Source: Neocallimastix lanati (nom. inval.) (lineage: Eukaryota > Neocallimastigomycota > Neocallimastigomycetes > Neocallimastigales > Neocallimastigaceae). From it: a DNA stretch of 64,000 nucleotides. Made by a program: the position numbers and the translations under genes. The notes beneath the pieces are model-generated. The model searched no databases. It saw nothing but the letters and a program-made list of their open reading frames with translations, and was not told the DNA's origin. This document shows positions 27,686-38,225 of the stretch, piece after piece. Within the stretch, counting starts at the first letter, position 1; each line of letters opens with the position of its first letter. The stretch is from assembly GCA_016946835.1 (NCBI GenBank), contig JACVTC010000224.1, positions 46,001 through 110,000 of the forward strand, written 5' to 3'.

Positions 27686-28520
27686 ATGTATTAACTTGAA
27701 ATGTTTCATTGTTAAAAAGGAAATAAAGATAAATTTTGTGTTTCAATAAATATAAAAATGAAGTATCAAGATAATAATTATATAAACAATTTGTGTGATT
27801 TAATATAAAGCGTCAGTAATTTTGAATGAAAAGTTATTATAGGAATAATTATATATTCAATGTGGGCAAATATTATTTAAATCAAAATAAAAAAATAAAA
27901 TTATATATAAAAAATTAAATTCGAGTAAACAGTGATAATTAAAAATCATGATTTAGTAAATTGAATTGTATTGTAAATAGGTTGTAGAAATATTTTTTTT
28001 AGGAAATAAAAAGGATATAAAAAGAAAGTATGGAAAATAAGTAATAAATAATTATTAATTGAAAATAAATTAGAAGAAATTTATTATTGAAAATATTTGT
28101 AATAATTTGGTAAATTTATTGTTTAAAATAATATTATTGAAACCGAGTAATGGGAATATTTATTATTTATATTTATTATTTATAATTTTTTATTTTATTT
28201 TATTTTTTTTTAATTTTATTTTGGTTTTTATTTCGAAAAATATAGTTTTATTTATAGTATTAATTTTTTAAAATAAAATATTAATGGAAAATTATACATA
28301 AATTATATATATATCTCTAATTGATAAAAATTGTTAAAATATATTTAATAATATAAAATATTTAAAAAAATTTTTTTTTTTATATCCTTTCAAAAAAATT
28401 TTTTTGAGAAGATTAAAAAAAAAAAAAAAAATTAAAAGATTAAAAAATAAAAATAAAAATAAAAATTAAATATTAAAAAAAATATAATAATTTAATAATA
28501 TTAATATAAAAGAAATTAAA
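27686..28520. other. Intergenic region between RPS21 and PEX12
   Basis: AT-rich sequence with homopolymer runs just before the PEX12 start. No gene was seen. Confidence 0.5.
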
Positions 28521-29257
28521 ATGAATGTTAATTCACTGAATCTATTTTATTTTGATGCTAATAAGCCTTCTTTTTTTGAATTAATAAATCAAGAAAAAAT
28601 GGATGAACTTATAGCTCCAGCAATTGATTATATTTTATCTGTAATTTTGATTTAATATTTTTATATATTATTTAATAATATATTAGAATTATAATATCTA
28701 ATTTCAATATATAAATAAATATTAAATTTCTATATATTTCTATATATTTGATAATAAAAGATTTATGCTCAGAGATATCCAAGATATCTTTTAAGAATTG
28801 CAAATAGAAGTCAAGAAATATATTCAATAATTATGATATTTATTGAAAGATATTATTTAAAAAAATATAGTGTGTATCTCAAAATTTTATCAGAAAATGA
28901 TATATAATTTGAATTATTAAATTAATGTTTAAAAAAAATATATATATATATATGTAATTTAAATTAATTAATGTTTAAAAGAAATAATATTCATTTATTT
29001 TTATTTTTATTTTTATTTTTAATTATTTTATTTATATATTAAAGATGCTTCATTTACAGAAAGTTATTATTCCTTTAAAAGAGTACCTTTTTCAAATGAG
29101 AATATATCACCAGTTAAACAAAAATACTTAAAAACAGATTTATCAAAAAAACAAATCAATTATTCAGTATTATTTTTAGTAAGTTTTAATCAAATTGAAT
29201 ATTTAAAGTTTTATTTATTAATTAATTAAAATTACATTAAAATAAAATAAAAGTAAA

Positions 29258-29322
<65 letters not shown>

Positions 29323-30663
29323 TAAATATTATTATTATTATTTTATATTATTATTTAATTATTAAAATTTAATTTAATTTAATTATATAATTAAAAAATA
29401 TAAAAAATAAAAATTTGAATTTCAAAAGGTTGGTATACCTTATATAAGAAAAAAGTTAAGTATGTTATATGAAGATTTGGGTGGAGGAATTTCAAATTAT
29501 ACCGAACAATATAATTTTAATGAAGAAGAAGAAAAAGATGTAAATATTGAGTTTTAATTTATTTATTTTTAATTATAATTTTAAAAGTTATAGTCATTTT
29601 ATTCTATTCAAAAGATTTCAATTTAATTGATTTTTAAGTTATTGATAAATAAAAAGGTTAAATATGATAAAGTTAATGATAAATAAATAAATAAAAAGGT
29701 TACTTTAACATATTTAAATATATATTAATTATTATATTATTATAACTATTCGTATTATGCTGTTAATCATCAATTACATTTATTATACTATCAATCATAA
29801 AAAGTTAAAAACCAGAATTAAAGAAAATATGAAAAAGAAATTTTTGAAATATTATCCTATAGTAAACATGCTATATAATTTATCCTTTTTTATTCAACGA
29901 GTATGCTATTTATATGATAAAACAGAATACTTTAATCCATGGTTCCGACTTATTGGACTACGAATTCAGAGAATGACAATGGAAGATTATGTAAAGATTT
30001 TTTTATTCTTAAAATATATATACATATATTTAAAATATAATTAACTTTATATATTAATATTATTATAATTTATTAAAATGAATAAAATAGAAAAAGAATA
30101 ATCAAAGTCAAGATAAATTAATGGATATAATAAGAAGTATTCTCAACAATACAAATGCTAACTTTGCTAAAAAGTTATTAGCATGTATAAGAGTTTTATC
30201 TGGTAGAAGCTTTGAATTATTAAAATATGCTTTACCACTTTTTGTATTGACTTTTAAATTTATGGAATGGTGGACAAATCAGGTAAAGTCAAATTCAGCA
30301 GTGGATCAATCAAATATTCCAGCACCTCCCGAAGCATTAGAGGTAAAATTATTATCACTAATAAGATTAAGTATATTTAATTTAATGAAATTTAAAGTAG
30401 AAATAAATAATTAAGTTAAAATTGAAAATATTTTATAATTAAATAAATTTTTTCTTTAGCCACATCCGGATGGTTTATCTATACCTGATGATGTTACAAA
30501 ATGTCCAATATGTCGTCGTACCAGAACAAATACTGCTGTAACTTCAACAGGTTATGCATTCTGCTATCCATGTATATTTAATTATATTGAAGAGAATCAT
30601 AGATGCCCAATTACCCTTGTTAAATTAAATTCTGAAAATATTAGGAAGATTTATTTATCATAA
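28521..30663 (+). CDS. PEX12: Peroxisome assembly protein PEX12 (RING peroxin)
   Basis: Seven exons: 28521-28640, 28761-28869, 29045-29178, 29429-29539, 29805-29990, 30091-30342, 30460-30663; 371 residues (human 359, yeast 399). PEX12 forms the peroxisomal RING ubiquitin-ligase complex with PEX2 and PEX10 and ubiquitinates the import receptor PEX5. Evidence: N-terminal PSFFELI...PAIDYIL, ASFTESYYSFKR, the LVGIPYIRKKL helix, YPIVNM, a hydrophobic FVLTFKFMEWW segment, and a C-terminal degenerate RING with Cys at 319, 322, 339, 342 and 353 (CPICRRTRTN...GYAFCYPC...RCPIT). The missing zinc ligands are normal for PEX12. Introns are all GT-AG. The gene is intact, which implies that the organism keeps a peroxisomal import system. 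Confidence 0.9.
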
Positions 30664-30822
30664 AAAGCAATAATCTTAAATAAATTGTAAATTGTTTTTT
30701 AATAAAATATTTTTAATTTAAATCTATTAATTTTTTATATAAATTAAGTAAATATTTATTTAGACAAGTTAAAAATTTTAAAATTTAAATAATAATATTA
30801 ATAATTATTATTAATTTACAAA

Positions 30823-30873
<51 letters not shown>

Positions 30874-31208
30874 AAAACATAACATAAAAAATATTTAATA
30901 AAACAGCAAATAAGTTAAAAATTGATTTTATAGTTGATTAAAATATGTGATGGTTATACTATAAAAATGAACAACATAAATTATTTTCATTTATTAAATT
31001 AATAAAAAACTAATACATAATTAAAATTTAAATATGATTAATTATTATATAATAAGAAATAAATCAAAAATAATATTATAAATAAATATATATAATAATT
31101 AATATTTATATATATATTAGAACAAAAATAATGAAATTTAATTTAATTTTATGATTTTATTTTCATTTATTTACAAACATTTATAAATACTGTAATAGAA
31201 ATGTAATT

Positions 31209-31262
<54 letters not shown>

Positions 31263-32674
31263 AAAAAATTAAGAACAAAATAAAATTAAAATAATAAAAA
31301 AAATTAATTAAAAAATGGAAATGATAAAATAGTTTTATAACCTACAATATTTCTTTGATTTTACTTGAAATAATTTTATACCCTATATACTGTAATTCTG
31401 GAATCTAAAAGACCTGGAAAAGAGGAGTAGTGGTTTATATCTTAAATTTGTTTTTGTTTTTTCTCTTTCAATAATAAATATAATTAATTTATATTATGTT
31501 GCAAAACGTATTTTTTATTTTTTTTTTTTAAAAAAAAAAAAGAGATAGTGCTTAATTTGCTATTTTATATTATTATTATTATTATTATATTTTTATTATA
31601 TTATTACTATCATATTATTACTATTATTTAAACTTTGTCAATGAAAGAAATATGTAAACTTTTATTTTAATTTATTAAATAGCTATATCAAATTTATTCA
31701 ATTACATTTATGAATGATTGAATTTTATATTATAAAGAATTAAAGTAAAAGAAATTTATACAACTGAACATCTTTAAATAAAATGAAATTTTTATTTAAA
31801 AAAATAATTATTATTATTAAAGTTATATAATTAATTAAAATGAATTAATTTAAATCAATAATAGATTATTATGTATAATAATTTATAATAATATTTTTGC
31901 CAAAAACTTTATATATCTATTTTCTGATGCTGGTGTATATTTCATTATTATTCCGCCTTAATATCATTTATACACCAATGATGAACATTCATTCAATTTA
32001 ATTAGGAATTTTAACTATTATATATATATATATTTACTTAAATTATATATATATTTTTACTCATTAATTTTATTTTTTCCAAAAACTTTATATATATATA
32101 TTTTCTAGTGTATATTTCATTATTATTCCGCCTTAATATCATTTATACACCAATGGTAAACATTTTATTCGATTTAATTAATATAATTAACTATTATGCA
32201 TATATATTTTTAGTACTTTATATGTATATTTTTATTTATTAATTTTATTTAATAATATATATTTGATTATTTATTAACTTATTTATTTATTTATAAATAA
32301 AAGTACTTTAATTATAATTTAATTATTATTATTTAAATTTTAAATCTTTAAAAATAAATAATAATAAAAATAAATATATAAAAAAAGAATAAAAAATAAA
32401 AAATAAAAAAAAAAATATTATTTAAAATAAAAAAAAGTTATATTTTGAAATTATATATATTATTTTTATTATTTTATTCTATATTAAATAATAATATAAA
32501 AGTAAATAAAGGTCAATATTAAAATATATTTCAAACAATATTGTAAATAAAATATTATTTAATGTAAAAATTATTCGTTAAATTATAATTAAATTTTAAT
32601 ATTATCATTAATACTGTACATAAAAAAAGAGGACTTTTTTTTTCAATAAATAATTAATTAATAATATTTTCAAG
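30664..32674. other. Intergenic region between PEX12 and the PP1-inhibitor gene
   Basis: AT-rich with a 60-base poly-A tract at about 31213-31260 and (TA)n. It holds the conserved direct repeat at 31900-32180, listed separately. No ORF was supported. Confidence 0.5.
31900..32180. repeat. Direct repeat of about 100 bp with 47 identical bases
   Basis: Copies lie at 31900-32004 and 32080-32180. The core, including ATTATTCCGCCTTAATATC, is identical over about 47 bases. Copy 1 contains inverted arms GGTGTATA (31932-31939) and TATACACC (31969-31976). The pair lies 495-775 bases upstream of the ATG at 32675. Confidence 0.85.
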
Positions 32675-33261
32675 ATGGAAGAAGAAAATCAATTGCAAAA
32701 TCAGTTAGCTACAACCACAGAAACTGTTGTTATTGAGGAAGAAGAAACAATAAATCAACAACCAATAGCTGGAACTTTAATTTTACATGGTGAAAATGAA
32801 AATGAAAGACATGTACGTTGGACAAATGAAACTATTGATAATGAAAATATGGGCAAAAAGAAATCAAAAAGTACATTAAATAAATATATATATATTTATA
32901 AGATAAAAAAATATTAATTAATTAAAGTAAAATTAAAGATAAATCTTAGGGAAAAAAAAAAAAAAAAAATTCGAAATTTTAATTTTTAATTTTCTAATAG
33001 GACAAAACTAGAAAAAAATATTAAAATAAATATATTATTAAAATTAATGAATCTTGTCAGAATAATAATAATAATAATATTTTTAATAATAAAAATATAA
33101 AAATAGTATGCTGTATTTATTATAAACCAAGATTATTTGATGAGTCTTCTTCTGAATCAAGTTCTGATGAAGATGACGATGACGATAGTAAACCAAATGC
33201 TTATGAAAGACAACCAAAATATAATAGAAAAGGAAAAGATGAGATGAAAAAAGGTGGTTAA
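32675..33261 (+). CDS. YPI1: YPI1/PPP1R11-type protein phosphatase 1 inhibitor
   Basis: Two exons: 32675-32870 and 33107-33261, giving 116 residues, with one GT-AG phase-1 intron. Members (Ypi1, inhibitor-3) bind and control protein phosphatase 1, largely in the nucleus. Family signatures are GTLILHGE, the PP1-binding HVRWT at 46-50 (an RVxF-type site), DNENMGKKKSK and CCIYYKPRLFDES at 67-79. A run of Ser/Glu/Asp follows and the tail is basic (RKGKDEMKKGG). The N-terminal 30 residues are acidic and Gln-rich. Length matches the small fungal members. The family has only one short conserved block, which is complete here. Confidence 0.88.
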
Positions 33262-34199
33262 TGTCATAAACATTAATTCTAAATGTTTTTTATATATATA
33301 ATGAAATGTATTATTGATATTTATATATCGATATATATATGCTTAATTTTTGAAAATATTTAATATAATTCTATTTGTAATTTTTATTTAAAGGCTTTTT
33401 TATTATTAAATTCTATTCATATAATAATTAATATATATTTTTTTCTTTTATCCACTTATTTAATAAATTCATTTTATTCATTTGTTATGTTGCTCATTCA
33501 TTTATTTTATTCAATATTAAATATAACCAATGAAAAAGTTATGTTTATTATTTGATAATAATATATAATATATTTTATTATGTATTATATTAGTTTTTTT
33601 TTTTTTTATTGTATTAAAATAAAAATAAGTAAAATAAAATAAAAATTTATTTAAATCTTTTTACATTAAGTAAATTATATGATTATTAAATATATGTACT
33701 TTAAAAGTATGAGATTATAAATAGAATTAAAATAATAATATGCTATTAGTATTCTTTTTAATTGAATATATTTTATGTTATTAATAATTATAATACTGCA
33801 CATTATTTCAGAATATTTAAGATTTAATATTTAATATTTAAAAATTTATTTTAAAATGATTTTTTATGGGATTTAATTATTTCAAGGATTAGATCATAAA
33901 TAAATTTATTTTAAACCATTAACTATTTAAGAATAAGTAAACAAATTAAAAAAAAAAAAAAAACATCATAATGAACTTTCTAGTCTCTTGGTGATATTGA
34001 CTTCTAACTAACTTTGAACCTTACTATCATTATCATATACATATTAGCTCGATCAGGCTATTGCAAGCTGAAATTTTTTAAAAAAAAATATATATATATA
34101 AATTAATTATGTAACATTCTTAATAATAATTACTATAAAATTTAAAAAATTATATTATTAATAATCATAATTTAATCAGATTACTATTAGATTTATTAA
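33262..34199. other. Intergenic region
   Basis: AT-rich. A slightly GC-richer stretch at 33965-34075 has no ORF or RNA fold I could recognise. No gene was seen. Confidence 0.45.
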
Positions 34200-35229
34200 C
34201 AACCTTTAGACACTTATGATAGACTTTGGCTATCAATAGAAGTAGATTTATTATGTGGATTATCTGAATCTAATGGCTATGATACTTCAATGGTTGTAGT
34301 AGATAGATTTTCAAAAATGATCCGTATTATTCCTTTCAAAAATAATTCTGATTCTATTAATAGTACTAAAGCTTTTATCAAATAAATATTTAGGTTACAT
34401 GGTCTATCTAATGATATCTATTCTGATAGGGAAATACAATTTTCCAGTACTCTTAACAAGAAATTATGGAATTATTAAAAATTGAAACAAAAATAGCAAC
34501 TACTGACCACCATGAAACAGTCGGTCAAGTAGAAAGAAGTAATGTTTTTAGAACAATATCTTAGAGTTTATTCAAAGGTTTATTATTATGATGATATAAT
34601 TGATTGAATTAACTTATTTGAATTTGTTTATAATAATACTATTAATGAATCCACAAATGAAGCACCATTTTTTATAAATTATGGATTCCACCCATCAATG
34701 GATGCAAACCTTTATTTGAAAATGTAGATACTAATAAAAAGATTTTAAAAGATTGAACTGAAAATTTCAACCATAATAAAAATATTTTGTTAAGGTCTAA
34801 ATAATTGTGTAAAAATATTGCTTATAAAAATAGAATGGTTGCTCCTAAATTCAAAATTGGTGATAAAGACTGGATTCAAGCTTCACCTTCCTTAAATACT
34901 AATGAAAGTACAAAATAAGCACTTTGTAAATATGAACCTCATAAAGTTGAAAAGTTTTAGAAACTAATAATTACAAAATTGATCTAAAGATATTTCCATT
35001 TCCAAATCATTATTTAGTTTTTCATATGACAGAATTAGAACCATATTTCCCAAGAGATGATGAAAGTAATAAATAAAAAACAAAAGAATTTTATAGAAGC
35101 ATTGTTGAAATTTTAGATTTTAGACCTAACTATTAGAAAAAATGCTATGGGTATAAAATTAGATACAAATATAGTATGGCAGCACATTTAGTTCCTTCTG
35201 AAGTAGTTGTAAATAATCCAAGAAAATGA
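34200..35229 (+). pseudogene. Decayed Ty3/gypsy integrase with chromodomain-like tail
   Basis: A near-continuous translation shows the integrase core landmarks of Ty3/gypsy polyproteins: VVVDRFSKM, then HGL...SDRE.QF, then TTDHHE.VGQVER, then EF.YN...EAPF.INYG.HPS. A GDKDWI-like C-terminal segment and a short chromodomain-like end (about 35100-35229) follow. At least four frameshifts and eight in-frame stops are present, so it is not functional. Two stops are TGA at positions where the family has Trp, and others are TAA/TAG. No LTRs or reverse transcriptase were found next to it. Confidence 0.75.
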
Positions 35230-35249
35230 CATATTTACTTATTATATTT

Positions 35250-35282
<33 letters not shown>

Positions 35283-35844
35283 GAGAAAACCAATAAATAT
35301 TTCTTATAAATGATATTAATAATTAATTAATTAGAGAATGCAATATTACAAATTAAATAATGCATATAATATATATAAATAGTCAAATCAATTATAGTTT
35401 AATTAAAACTTTGATTATTATAATATTAAACTCAATTTTTTAATTAATAAAATTCAACTTAATTAAGATTAATTTTAAACTGTAGCTCAGTACTGAACTT
35501 TTTTTTTTTTTTTAAAAAAAAATAAGATATTATTCACAACTCTTACAGTTTGTTTTAGATTAAAATTAATAAATTTATATAAAAATTTAAAATTTTTATG
35601 CCACTGTAGCAATTTTCAACATTCAAGCTTCAAATAAATTATAAAAAGTTGCTCAGATATACAAATAACAAATATATAAATTGTTATGGTCATTAAATTA
35701 ATTGTAGAATTCTTATTTTCAAGCATACATGAAAAATTTTACAAAAATATAAAATTTTCAATATTTATTTAAAATTATACTAAATCTTTTTTATATTCAA
35801 TAGAAAACATAAAATTTACCTCATATTTAGCTTTCTTGACCTTT
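35230..35844. other. AT-rich spacer
   Basis: Contains a poly-A tract at about 35250-35275 and no supported gene. Confidence 0.5.
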
Positions 35845-36200
35845 GTCTTTTTCTTTATTTATGGAAGGATGGGTTTGAGTTTGAGAAGTTTTTAATTTTG
35901 TATTTTCTTTTAATTCATTTTCTGTTCTCTTTCTTAAAGCTGATGTGACAATAGGTATAGGATTATCTTTAAGATTCCTGTGAACTATCTTTCTTTTATT
36001 TTATTCAGGGTCATCATTTTTTTTCCTTATTTAACTTTTTTTTTATAACCGTATGTAGATAATCGATAAGTTCTTCATCTGAATCAGAATTACGAAAATC
36101 ATCAGGAAAAAAATTTATTTTCATCTTTTAAATAGAGTGGTTCAACATATTGTACTTCTGAAGAATAAATATTTTATTTATAGTTAATTTGTTGAGGTTC
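35845..36200 (-). pseudogene. Decayed ORF, unknown, possibly retroelement-derived
   Basis: On the minus strand, from an ATG near 36200, a coding-like frame runs with one TAA, then two frame changes, then a clear segment ending in a stop at about 35845. Recognisable strings include DDFRNSDSDEELIDYL and NPIPIVTSALRKRTENEL. The product is charged and has no known motif. The proximity to the integrase relic suggests the same origin, but this is only inference. Confidence 0.4.
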
Positions 36201-36777
36201 CATAGTTGACTAAAACTTAATGAAAGCAATTTTATTGATGATGAGAATGCTATTTTCAAAATATTTTTGACCATATTTAATAATCGCTTTTAATTTTTGA
36301 CAATATCTATGTAATATAACAATTTTCTGTAGGATAATCATATATTAACTAAAATGTAAAGGTAAATAAGATATTAGTAGTGAAAAACTTTAAAAATATT
36401 TATCCGTTAAATAAAGTCTTAAACATAATCTGTGGAATGAATCAATCTCCTATATTTCCATTTTATAATAGCTTCATGGGTTTACATAATACTATAGAAA
36501 AATACATATGCAAAAAAAAGCTAAAGTAAAAAAAACAATAGATTCATTACGATGATAATATTTAGAAACTACATGATATTTTTAATTATATAAATACAAT
36601 GTTACTATATATCCAATTTATTTATTTATTTATTTATTTATTTTTTTTTTTTTTTTTTAGACTAAGAGAATAACTTTATTTAATTTATAATAATAATAAT
36701 AATAATAATAAAATTACATGAATTAAATGAAAAATAACAAATAAAATACATGAAATAAAATATTATATATTATATAA
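36201..36777. other. AT-rich spacer, 3' flank of the orphan gene
   Basis: Contains (TTTA)n plus poly-T at about 36618-36658 and (AAT)n at about 36690. No gene was seen. Confidence 0.5.
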
Positions 36778-37385
36778 TTATAAAAGTGCGTTAGAAGCAA
36801 TAGCCTCTAACTTTTCCCATTCCTTAATAATAACACCACGTCCATTATTGTGAGTAATAATTTCAGTATTAGTGCTATCAACCGAATCTGTATCTGTCAT
36901 TTCACCGGGAGGTGAAAATCCATGCCTTATCATTTCGACGTCGACGCACTTAGCAACGGTAGATTCAATAGAATACAATTTCATCATCAACTTAAAAGAT
37001 AGACAAATTAATGGTATTACATTTGTTAAAAACTCCGCAATCCCCACAAAATACGGAACATTTGACGGAGTTGAACTTTGTTTAAAAATATTGTTAACTA
37101 ATTGTCTTCGTTCCCCATCATTAACTTTAATTTTTGAATATATTGAACGCCCACCAAGAAGTGCACTCAATATATAATAATAAATATTATTATTATAATC
37201 CTTTTCTGAATCTAAAGAAACATCTAAGGATTTTTGTTCAATTATCATTGCAAACTTCAAAAAGAGATCATCTAGAAAAGGTAAAGATTTATTTCTATAT
37301 CCAATTTATAACAATATAAAACACAAAGTATACTTTCTATGGTCTTCCAATATTCCAAAATTTCTCTCTTCGTATTAGAAGCCAT
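36778..37385 (-). CDS. Orphan protein of 181 residues, unknown function
   Basis: Model: exon 37385-37334 and exon 37271-36778, joined across a 62-base intron (GTATAC...TTCTAG). The first exon begins MASNTKREILEYWKTIE, and this start is preferred because the second exon has no upstream ATG of its own family length. The protein is mostly helical in character with a hydrophobic stretch at about residues 110-130 (FLTNVIPLICLSFKLMM) that could be buried or membrane-associated. A Ser/Thr/Asp-rich linker (SPPGEMTDTDSVDSTN) precedes a C-terminal helix. I do not recognise a family. A decayed paralogue at 15930-16190 shows that this is a real, duplicated gene. The intron model is inferred. Confidence 0.6.
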
Positions 37386-37893
37386 TAAAGTAAGAATAAT
37401 CATCGATTATCATCAGAATTAGAGAAAACTGTAATTAGTACACCTGATATAGGCTATTCCTTTTCCATCAATTCTCAATGGACCTGGAAAAACAGTCCAT
37501 ATCATTGGGATTTTATTTCAATAAAAATAAATTTTTATAAAACAATTTGCTAATTAAAATTAATAGTTAAATTATAATTAAAAGTAAATATATAATTAAA
37601 AGGTTATTCTATAAATATATTATGAACATTTCAAAATTGAACATAATTAATAAATACTAACAGCTTACTATTATTCATTTTATTATTAAAAAACAAATAA
37701 AAATATAAAAACAATATATTGAACAGAATTATATTGATTTGCCAATTATTAATCTTATAATTATTAAAAAATATTAAAATTTTATTTGTTCATTTTTATG
37801 ATCCTTACTATTATTAATTTTTTTTTTATTAAAAACAATAAATAATAACTAAAAAATTAATAAAAATATTAAAATTTTATTTATTCACTTTTG

Positions 37894-37928
<35 letters not shown>

Positions 37929-38085
37929 TTATTATTACTATTATTATTTTTTATTCTTTTAGATTTTTTTTTTTTTTGTTTGTTTGCTTTGTTGATTCGC
38001 TTTGATTTAATTTTACACACTTTAAATTAAAAATTTGTTTTCGTAATCTTCATAAATAACTATTATTCATTATAAATAGTTTTTG

Positions 38086-38131
<46 letters not shown>

Positions 38132-38225
38132 ACAACTTTTTATTCTAATCATACAATTTTTTCCTCTTTAATTTTCAATTCAAAAAAAAAAAAAAAAAAA
38201 AGTTTTACTATTTTTTATTTAAAAT
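37386..38225. other. Intergenic region, 3' flank of the LeuRS gene
   Basis: Contains a short hairpin at 37478-37500 near the orphan gene promoter, (ATTT)n, and long poly-T tracts at 38091-38127. No gene was seen. Confidence 0.5.

Noticed and set aside
34200-36200. Alternative genetic code (TAA/TAG as Gln) in the relics, as in some rumen ciliates
   Set aside because: TGA also occurs at Trp positions and there are true frameshifts. The intact genes in the window use normal stops, so decay explains it better.
37258-37260. TTG start for the orphan gene
   Set aside because: A non-ATG start is unlikely. An upstream ATG exon (37385-37334) joins in frame through a GT-AG intron.
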